The notes under the pieces were generated by a model that worked only from the letters and a program-made list of their open reading frames with translations, had not been told where the DNA came from and searched no databases. Source: Mycolicibacterium hodleri (GTDB lineage: Bacteria > Actinomycetota > Actinomycetes > Mycobacteriales > Mycobacteriaceae). From it: a stretch of 64,000 nucleotides of DNA. The stretch spans positions 1 to 64,000 of the forward strand of contig NZ_RCZG01000012.1 of the NCBI RefSeq assembly GCF_006439015.1, in the 5' to 3' direction. The position numbers and the translations under genes were made by a program. Of the stretch, positions 18,686 to 25,235 are shown one piece after another; position 1 is the first letter of the stretch, and each line of letters opens with the position of its first letter.

Positions 18686-19693
18686 TCAACCGGGCAGCCG
18701 ACGGTTGATCAGCAACGCGGCCAACGCTGCCAGTGCGAGCACCAGGGAGCCGAGCCGGAGCCATCCCACGCTCGCATCACCCTTGAGCGTCTCGTAGCCG
18801 ATCTGCTCCTGCAGCGAGGTGAACACCGCCTTGAGCTGTTCCAGGCTCGACGCGGAATACGCGTTGCCTCCCGAGAGTTCGGCGATCTTCTTCAACGTCT
18901 CGTCGTCGACCGGCACGGGTTGGCGCTGGTCGTTGATCTCGACATAGCCGTACTTGGTGCCGAACGACACCGTGGAGATCGGAACACCTTGGTCGTCGGC
19001 CGTGCGGGCGGCCGTGTAGGCACCCTTCGGATTGTCCGGATTCGACGGCACGGTCTCCTTGCCGTCCGACATCAACACGATACGGGCCGGCGGCGGTGCG
19101 TCGCCCCCGCCAATGACCGCGCCCACGGTCGCGATGGCCTGCAGTGCGGTGAAGATGCCCTCACCCGTCGCGGTGCGGTCGGCTAGTTGCAGCTTGTCGA
19201 TGGCGGCCTTGGTCGCATCGCGATTGGTCGTGGGTGACACGAGCACCGTGGCAGTGCCCGCGTAGGCGATCAGGCCGAGGTTGATGCCGGGTGTCAATTG
19301 GTCGGCGAACTGCTTGGCGGCCTCCTGCGCGGCGGCCAGCCGGCTTGGCGCGACGTCGGTGGCACGCATCGACTGCGACACGTCGATCACCAGCATCACC
19401 ACGGCTCGGTTACGAGGTGTCCGAACGTCGTTTGTCGGCCCCGCCATCGCCACGGTGAACAACACCAGCGCGAGCACCATCAGGATGGCCGAGAGATGCC
19501 GCCAGCGGGCAGGCCGCTTGGGCGCCACGCTCTCGAGCAGCTCCATGTTGGCGAAGCGCAGCATCCGCTTCTGCCTGGCCACCTGCACGAAGACATACAG
19601 GGCCGCCAGGGCTATGACGACGATAAGGAACAGGAAGAACCACGGGTTCTTGAATCCCGATAGGCTAATCGGGCCAAAAATCGGTAATGTCAT
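18686..19693 (-). CDS. VWA-domain membrane protein (Rv1481-like), MoxR-associated
   Basis: A 335-residue protein with N-terminal membrane spans (about 17-37 and 66-85), a von Willebrand A domain with MIDAS D104-x-S106-x-S108 (VIDVSQSMR) and further metal-site residues in LMSDGKET, and a C-terminal span (LGSLVLALAALAALLI). VWA proteins of this type pair with MoxR AAA+ ATPases and DUF58 proteins, all present here in order moxR1 - DUF58 - VWA. The complex is thought to act in cell-envelope protein maturation or stress. The start at 19693 gives the Rv1481 length. Confidence 0.93.
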   Translation of the reverse strand: MTLPIFGPISLSGFKNPWFFLFLIVVIALAALYVFVQVARQKRMLRFANMELLESVAPKRPARWRHLSAILMVLALVLFTVAMAGPTNDVRTPRNRAVVMLVIDVSQSMRATDVAPSRLAAAQEAAKQFADQLTPGINLGLIAYAGTATVLVSPTTNRDATKAAIDKLQLADRTATGEGIFTALQAIATVGAVIGGGDAPPPARIVLMSDGKETVPSNPDNPKGAYTAARTADDQGVPISTVSFGTKYGYVEINDQRQPVPVDDETLKKIAELSGGNAYSASSLEQLKAVFTSLQEQIGYETLKGDASVGWLRLGSLVLALAALAALLINRRLPG

Positions 19694-19745
19694 GTGCAAC
19701 TTGCCATTTCAGTAATCGGTCCGCGAGCTCTCAGGGGCGCAGGGC

Positions 19746-20702
19746 TCATCGGGACGCGACGGCTCCCCTGCGTCGATTGGCCACGAATCTTACGACGTCG
19801 GCGATCCAGTCCCGGTCGGTGCGCAGCGTCAGCAGGGGTGCGTTGCACCGGCGCAGGGTGCGTGCCACGTCGGCGCGATGGGCCTCCGCCGCCTTCGCGA
19901 AGTCGGCACGCAGTTGCGCGTCGATGGTGAATTCGCGGGTCACGCCGGATTCGGTGTCCTGCAGGACCACGTCGCCTACGTCGGGCAGTTCGACGTCTCG
20001 GGGATCGATGACCTCGATGCCGAGCACTTCGTGTCGTCCGGCGATGGCCCGCAGGGGTCGCATCCAGTTGATCGGACCGAGGAAGTCGCTGATGATGACG
20101 GCCATCCCGCGCCGACGTTCGGGTCTGCGCAACGCATCGATGGCTGCGGATAGGTCGCCACGCACGCCGAGAGGCGCCCGCGGCATGGTGGCGATCGCGC
20201 GGAGCAGTTCGTGCTCGTGGATCCGTCCGCTCAGCGCCGGCACCCGCTTCGTCGTCTCACCGTTGGTGATCACCGCGCCGAGCCGGTTGCCTCCGCCGCT
20301 GTTGAGGAACGCGATGGATGCGGCGGCCGCCACGGCGAGGTCGCGCTTCTCGCATCCGGTGGTGCCGAAGTCGAGGCTCGCGGAGACGTCCACGACCAGC
20401 CACGTCTCGAGCTCACGGTCCGCGATCATCTGCCGTACGTGCGGTGTCGTGGTACGCGCGGTCACCGACCAATCCATCCGCCGGACGTCATCACCTGGCT
20501 GGTAGATCCGCGAGTCCCCCGGTTCGGAGCCGGGCCCGGGTACCAGTCCCTGGTGATCACCGTGCAACACGCCGTCGAGCTTGCGGCGCACCGTCAGCTC
20601 GAGCTTGCGGAGCGCGACCGAGAGCTCCGGATCCTTGATCTGACCGCGTTGGAGCGACGGCAGATCAACGCGGGACGTCGGACCGCCAGATGGCCTAGTC
20701 AC
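19746..20702 (-). CDS. DUF58-domain protein (Rv1480-like)
   Basis: A 318-residue DUF58 protein. The signature block is SEPGDSRIYQPGDDVRRMDWSVTART, followed by VVDVSASLDFG, a degenerate VWA-like segment. No membrane span or signal is visible, so it is probably cytoplasmic. The ATG overlaps the moxR1 stop by 4 bp (ATGA) and the VWA gene follows 52 bp later, giving the classic MoxR-DUF58-VWA set. The biochemical role of the family is not established. Confidence 0.92.
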   Translation of the reverse strand: MTRPSGGPTSRVDLPSLQRGQIKDPELSVALRKLELTVRRKLDGVLHGDHQGLVPGPGSEPGDSRIYQPGDDVRRMDWSVTARTTTPHVRQMIADRELETWLVVDVSASLDFGTTGCEKRDLAVAAAASIAFLNSGGGNRLGAVITNGETTKRVPALSGRIHEHELLRAIATMPRAPLGVRGDLSAAIDALRRPERRRGMAVIISDFLGPINWMRPLRAIAGRHEVLGIEVIDPRDVELPDVGDVVLQDTESGVTREFTIDAQLRADFAKAAEAHRADVARTLRRCNAPLLTLRTDRDWIADVVRFVANRRRGAVASR

Positions 20703-21835
20703 CGACCGCCGGCCGCCGCCGCGGCGGGCATGGCGGGTGCCACCGAGTGTCCTTGTTGCGGAATGGCATTCACCTGAGGTAGCGCAACCGTCTGCATGAT
20801 CCGGTTGATCACCGTCTCGGCGGACACCTCGTCGGCCAGAGCGTCATAGGTCAGCACGAGGCGGTGGCGCAGCACGTCGGGGATCACCTCGACGACGTCC
20901 TGCGGGATCACGTAGTCGCGCCCACGAATCAGCGCCAGCGCCCGTGACGCGGCGATGATGCCCAGCGAGGCGCGCGGCGAGGCGCCATAGGCGATCCATG
21001 CCTTGGCGTCGGGCATGCCGAACTTCGCGGGTTCGCGGGTGGCGGTCACGATGCGGACGACGTAGTCGACCAGAGCGTGATGGACGAAGATGCCCGCCGC
21101 GATCTCCTGCAACCTCAGCAGGTCACCGGTGTTGAGGATCTGCTTCGGCTGCGGCGGGGTGACGCCCATCCGATAGATGATCTCGCGCTCTTCCTCCGGA
21201 GTCGGGTAGTCGACGTTCAGCTTGAACAGAAAACGGTCGCGCTGCGCCTCGGGGAGCGAGTAGACGCCCTCCTGCTCGATCGGGTTCTGGGTGGCCATGA
21301 CGAGGAACGGGCTCGGCAGCGGGAACGTCTTGCCGCCCAGCGACACCTTGCGCTCGGCCATCACCTCGAGCAGGGCCGACTGCACCTTGGCGGGAGCGCG
21401 GTTGATCTCGTCGGCCAGCAGGAAGTTCACCATCACCGGCCCGAGTTCAATGTCGAACTCCTCCTTGCCCGCCCGGTAGATGCGGGTACCGACGATGTCG
21501 GTGGGGACCAGGTCGGGCGTGAACTGAATGCGGGCGAAGGTGCCGCCGACGACCTTGGCGAACGTCTCCACCGCGAGAGTCTTGGCGACACCGGGCACGC
21601 CCTCGAGGAGCACGTGGCCCTTCGCGAGGAGCCCTACCAGCATGCGCTCGACGAGGAGGTCCTGGCCGACGATGATCCGCTTGACCTCGAAGATCGCCCG
21701 CTCGAGCGTGTGCACCTCGTTCTGAAGACCACCATTCACCGGCGGTGCCTGCTGGGGGCCGCCCGGCGGGAAGCCCTGCGCCGGGGCCTGCCCGGGGAAA
21801 CCTCCGGCGCCCTGCGGCCCACTAGGTGACGTCAT
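20699..21835 (-). CDS. moxR1: MoxR-family AAA+ ATPase
   Basis: A 378-residue AAA+ ATPase. A Pro/Gly/Gln-rich leader of about 35 residues precedes the ATPase core: Walker A GVPGVAKT, Walker B LLADEINRAPAK, sensor segment VMATQNPIEQEGVYSLPEAQRDRFLFK, then the lid. MoxR proteins act as chaperones with VWA partners, and the next two genes encode DUF58 and VWA proteins. It corresponds to Rv1479. Upstream, 168 bp separate it from ripB, so it may have its own promoter. Confidence 0.95.
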   Translation of the reverse strand: MTSPSGPQGAGGFPGQAPAQGFPPGGPQQAPPVNGGLQNEVHTLERAIFEVKRIIVGQDLLVERMLVGLLAKGHVLLEGVPGVAKTLAVETFAKVVGGTFARIQFTPDLVPTDIVGTRIYRAGKEEFDIELGPVMVNFLLADEINRAPAKVQSALLEVMAERKVSLGGKTFPLPSPFLVMATQNPIEQEGVYSLPEAQRDRFLFKLNVDYPTPEEEREIIYRMGVTPPQPKQILNTGDLLRLQEIAAGIFVHHALVDYVVRIVTATREPAKFGMPDAKAWIAYGASPRASLGIIAASRALALIRGRDYVIPQDVVEVIPDVLRHRLVLTYDALADEVSAETVINRIMQTVALPQVNAIPQQGHSVAPAMPAAAAAGGR

Positions 21836-22003
21836 TCAGTTTCCTCCACGTGTTCTGGTCCGGCGCTGTGATTCAGACCGCTGGTGTTGGTTGTTCGTCC
21901 CTGCTCGGATCGGTGGCGCCAGAGCCACTCGGGCGGACGCTCCCCGTCAACTATTCCAGGCAGTTCGGAATCCGTCGACGTGCCCTGCCGCGGGCGGCCC
22001 CGA

Positions 22004-22717
22004 TCAGGACTCGATGAACCGGACCAGATGCGGAGACATCCCTGCGGTGCGGACCGGGCTGACGGTGACCTTTTCCGCGCTGCCTGATGCCTCGAGCATC
22101 CGGCCACCGCCCAGGTAGATGGTCACGTGCTGGCTTCCGCCGGGCCCGTAGAAGATCAGATCTCCGCGTTTGGCCTGCGACGGCGCAATCGGCCGGCCGG
22201 CGTTGTACTGGTCTCCCGAATACTTCGGAATCTGCACCCCGACGCCTGCGAACGCGTATCGAGTGAACCCCGAGCAGTCGTAGCCGATCTTGCCCGTGTC
22301 ATAGTCGACGCCCTCGCTGGGGCCGTTGAGCGAACCGCCGCCCCAGGAGTAAGGAACGCCCATCTGCGACCCGCCGCGACGGATCACGTACTCGATGGCC
22401 TGTGGACCACGGACACGGCCGCCGGTCGCCGCGGCCGGTGCACTGCCGCCGAGGCCGATGCTGGACAGGAACTGCTGACCGAGGCTCTTGGTCGTCTGTA
22501 ACGCGATCGCGCTCGCCTGGAATGAGGCGTTGGCGATCGCGGCGGGATCACCCGGCGCGCCGGAGCTGACGACCTTGGGCAGCGTCGGATCCCACGCGCC
22601 GTCGGTCGGTTCGGCATTGGCAGGCGCAGTGGCACCGAACGCCAACGCCATCCCCAACGCCAAGGCGCAGCCGATCAGCGCCAACGGCTTGAACCAGCGG
22701 AGGAACGTCACGTGCAA
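22004..22717 (-). CDS. ripB: Secreted NlpC/P60 peptidoglycan endopeptidase RipB
   Basis: A 237-residue peptidoglycan D,L-endopeptidase. The N-terminal signal peptide (LALIGCALALGMALAFGATAPANA) ends near residue 35. The C-terminal NlpC/P60 domain has catalytic Cys148 (YDCSGF), His197 (SQHVTIYLGGG) and Glu209 (MLEASG). It lacks the long coiled-coil inhibitory domain of RipA, as is typical. The start is a TTG at 22717 behind GAGGGGA (7-nt spacing); a GTG at 22711 is an alternative. It begins 10 bp after the ripA stop, so the two are co-transcribed. Confidence 0.94.
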   Translation of the reverse strand: MHVTFLRWFKPLALIGCALALGMALAFGATAPANAEPTDGAWDPTLPKVVSSGAPGDPAAIANASFQASAIALQTTKSLGQQFLSSIGLGGSAPAAATGGRVRGPQAIEYVIRRGGSQMGVPYSWGGGSLNGPSEGVDYDTGKIGYDCSGFTRYAFAGVGVQIPKYSGDQYNAGRPIAPSQAKRGDLIFYGPGGSQHVTIYLGGGRMLEASGSAEKVTVSPVRTAGMSPHLVRFIES

Positions 22718-22727
22718 GGCATTCCCC

Positions 22728-24146
22728 TCAGTATTCGATCAATCGAGTCACGTAGGGCGTCATGCCACTGGTCCGGACGGGCGAGACCTTGACTGTCGAA
22801 CCGGTGTAGGGCGCTTCGAGCATTTGGCCGCCGCCCAGGTACATCGCCACGTGCTGACTGGCGTTGGGCCCGTAGAAGATCATGTCGCCGCGGCGCATCT
22901 GCGACGACGGGACCTTCCGTCCAGCGTTGTACTGCGATCCGGAGTAGTGGTCGAGTTTGATGCCGACGCCGGCGAATCCGTACAGCATGAGGCCGGAGCA
23001 GTCGAAACCGACTGTGCCGGAACCGGAGTCGATGCCGCGGCTCGGACCGGCGGCGTTGCCGCCACCCCAGGAGTAGGGCACGCCCATCTGCGACCCCATG
23101 CGTTTGATGACGTACTCCGAGGCCTGCTGACCGTAGACACGGGGTATCGCGCCATTGGTGAAACCGGTTGACGCTGCTGGCGCAGGAAGAATCCCGAGCT
23201 TCTGCAGAAAGCTCCGGCCCATTTGTTGGGTCAACTGAGCCGAGGTGGTCATGATCCCGAGGATCGTGTTGATGATCGCGATCGGGTCGCCACTGACGAA
23301 GGCGCTGGGGATCGCAGGCAGCGTGAGATCCCACTCCGAGTTGGCGTTGCCTGGTGCCGCGGCGGCGGGACTGCGGTCCCAGTCGTTCGACGGGATGGCC
23401 GCCCCGGGAATCGGCGCGGCCGGGGCCGCCTGAGCGGCCGCCTTCGCGACGGGCGCCGACCATTCCCGTGCCGCGGCGAGCTTGGCCTGTGCCGCCGACC
23501 GGTCAGCGGTGAGTCGATCCAGTTCGGTTTGTTGGCCCTTGAATGTCTGCTGCGCCTGCGTCAACGAGGCGACGGCCGCGTTCATGCTGGACTCTGCGTC
23601 GGTGACGGACTGGTCGGCTTTCTGCTTGGCGAGCCGGGCCGCTGATTCCCTGTTGACCTGCGTGGTGCGGGCGCGCTGAAGATCGGTGATGGCTTGTTGC
23701 GTGCTGGCGTTCAACGTCTGCCCGGTGGCCGCGGTGGCGATCATGTCCGCCGGGTCCTTGGCGGTGACGTACGCCGCCGAGGGTCCGTTCATGTACGTCG
23801 ACGCAGCGAAGGCGTCGAAGCGCTGCTGTGCTGACGAGATGGCCGCGTTGGCGTCGTTGAGCGCGACCTGACTGGCGTCGACCTCGCTCTTGGCGGTTGC
23901 GGCGTTGTCGCGTGCCGTCTGAACGTCCAGGATCGCCTTGTTGACGCTCTCCTGCTCCGCCTGGATGTTCGTACCGAGTTCCTGCAGCTTCTGATCCGCG
24001 TTGGCGACTGCGGCGACGAGGCCCGCCACGCCCTCGGAAGTCGTGGGCTCGGCCGCCGCGATTCCGGTGCCGTAGGTGAACACGGACGTGACGAGAACAC
24101 CACATGCGAGCGAACCCGCAATCGAGGCGCGAACTGAGCGTCTCAT
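22728..24146 (-). CDS. ripA: Secreted NlpC/P60 peptidoglycan endopeptidase RipA
   Basis: A 472-residue D,L-endopeptidase needed for septal peptidoglycan cleavage in mycobacteria. A signal peptide (MRRSVRASIAGSLACGVL..., cleaved near AAAEP) precedes an extended coiled coil (about 45-260, rich in A/Q/D/E) that in the family occludes the active site. The NlpC/P60 domain follows, with Cys383 (FDCSGL), His432 (QHVAMYLGGG) and Glu444 (MLEAPY), the same numbering as in M. tuberculosis RipA. The ATG at 24146 is chosen because the longer frame to 24254 puts unlikely sequence ahead of the signal peptide. Tandem GTCACA repeats lie about 60 bp upstream. Confidence 0.96.
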   Translation of the reverse strand: MRRSVRASIAGSLACGVLVTSVFTYGTGIAAAEPTTSEGVAGLVAAVANADQKLQELGTNIQAEQESVNKAILDVQTARDNAATAKSEVDASQVALNDANAAISSAQQRFDAFAASTYMNGPSAAYVTAKDPADMIATAATGQTLNASTQQAITDLQRARTTQVNRESAARLAKQKADQSVTDAESSMNAAVASLTQAQQTFKGQQTELDRLTADRSAAQAKLAAAREWSAPVAKAAAQAAPAAPIPGAAIPSNDWDRSPAAAAPGNANSEWDLTLPAIPSAFVSGDPIAIINTILGIMTTSAQLTQQMGRSFLQKLGILPAPAASTGFTNGAIPRVYGQQASEYVIKRMGSQMGVPYSWGGGNAAGPSRGIDSGSGTVGFDCSGLMLYGFAGVGIKLDHYSGSQYNAGRKVPSSQMRRGDMIFYGPNASQHVAMYLGGGQMLEAPYTGSTVKVSPVRTSGMTPYVTRLIEY

Positions 24147-24204
24147 TGGACTCCGGTCTCCTAGAGCTGAACGAGAACGTGATGGCACGTTCGTCGGGCT
24201 CCGA

Positions 24205-24219
24205 GTCACAGAAGTCACA
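24205..24219. promoter_or_regulatory. Tandem GTCACA repeats upstream of ripA, candidate MtrA site
   Basis: GTCACA occurs at 24205-24210 and again at 24214-24219 as a direct repeat with a 9-bp period, and a third copy is at 24260-24265. Direct repeats of this hexamer are, as I recall, the recognition pattern of the response regulator MtrA, which controls ripA. The position about 60 bp upstream of the ripA start fits. Confidence 0.55.
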
Positions 24220-24363
24220 TGAATAACTACTGCAACAGCAGGTGCCATCTGCACCGTACGTCACATTTTGCGCCGAGGAAACGCCAGGAATGAATTACAT
24301 GTTTGTAATTGAATCGATGTTATCGAATGGTGATGTTCGACAAATGAAACGCCGTCGAAAAAG

Positions 24364-24933
24364 TCAGTTGCCCGCGGCCGCAGTCGTTTCCGGGGCGCTC
24401 GCATTTCGGGCGCGGACCTGCAGTATCCGCGTGGCCACCGCCGCCACTGCAACACCGAGAACCAGCAGAAGCGTGAATGGCGTCCACGGGAAATGAGGCG
24501 TCGCCAATTCGGTGACGAAATTCTGCGCGGCTACCACGGGAGTACCGCTCACCTTGGCAATGTCCTGTCCCGCTTCGAGAGTCACCCGGTCGAAGGTCGG
24601 GCTGTAGGTGCCTGCGAAGGACGGGCTCGTCACCAACACCGTCGAGCCCGGAAACTCCCGGCCGACCTCGGTGGCGATGTCCCGCAGCGGAGTGTCGATG
24701 GACGGGTTCTGGTCGAGTACCACGAGCTTGAGGTCGATACCCTTCTGCTTCGCATCAGCGACCACCTGGGCAAGCCCGGCGTTGGCCGGAACGTCCGTGG
24801 CGCTCACGCCGTCGGCGCGTAAATCGGCCTGCACCAGTTCCATGCACACGTCGGGCGGTGTCGCGGCGGGGTCCTTGCCGACGGTCGTGCACACCTGCGA
24901 CGGGATGAACAGCGGTACCCGCGGAGTCGTCAC
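24364..24933 (-). CDS. Conserved mycobacterial membrane protein (Rv1476-like)
   Basis: A 189-residue protein with a C-terminal membrane span (TPFTLLLVLGVAVAAVATRIL) and an N-terminal domain of about 150 residues. No catalytic motif is recognised. Position just upstream of ripA matches Rv1476. The frame is open to 24984, but that part reads through the 35-bp repeat array; the GTG at 24933 gives the expected length. The array begins only 13 bp upstream of that GTG, so it lies in the gene's 5' untranslated or promoter region. Being membrane-anchored beside ripA/ripB suggests an envelope role. Confidence 0.82.
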   Translation of the reverse strand: MTTPRVPLFIPSQVCTTVGKDPAATPPDVCMELVQADLRADGVSATDVPANAGLAQVVADAKQKGIDLKLVVLDQNPSIDTPLRDIATEVGREFPGSTVLVTSPSFAGTYSPTFDRVTLEAGQDIAKVSGTPVVAAQNFVTELATPHFPWTPFTLLLVLGVAVAAVATRILQVRARNASAPETTAAAGN

Positions 24934-24945
24934 GTGCCAGACGTT

Positions 24946-25085
24946 ACATTCCCCCGGTCGCTTCGCTCCTGCCCGCCGGGACATTCCCCTGGTCGCTTCG
25001 CTCCTGCCCGCCGGGACATTCCCCCGGTCGCTTCGCTCCTGCCCGCCGGGACATTCCCCGGGTCGCTTCGCTCCTGCCCACCGGG
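24946..25085. repeat. Four tandem 35-bp repeats between the Rv1476-like gene and acn
   Basis: Units at 24946-24980, 24981-25015, 25016-25050 and 25051-25085 differ at only a few positions. Each starts ACATTCCCC and contains GGTCGCTTCGCTCCTGCCC. This is the same core as in the meaB array. There are no spacers of varying sequence, so it is not a CRISPR. The rest of the gap to acn (25086-25235) holds the AcnR-like operator and the acn leader. Confidence 0.92.
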
Positions 25086-25160
25086 ACCGCCAACATCGGT
25101 CGATCGGCTGGCAGCACGCCCGGATCGGGGGAAGACTGGTACCCGCACCGAAGCCGTTTA

Positions 25161-25176
25161 CAGGACAAGCGTACTG
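25161..25176. promoter_or_regulatory. AcnR-type operator upstream of acn
   Basis: CAGGACAAGCGTACTG fits the imperfect inverted repeat CAGNACnnncGTACTG that I recall for the AcnR repressor of Corynebacterium glutamicum. It lies 60 bp before the acn start, and the acn-linked TetR gene is directly downstream of acn. TGTTAAAA right after it may be part of a -10 element, which would let the repressor block transcription. Confidence 0.7.
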
Positions 25177-25235
25177 TTAAAACCGCTACCGCCGCGACAC
25201 AGCCCGTCACGGCGAAGATCGAACCGGGAGTTGAT

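Noticed and set aside
24946..25085. CRISPR array
   Set aside because: The units are directly adjacent with no unique spacers, and no cas genes are present.
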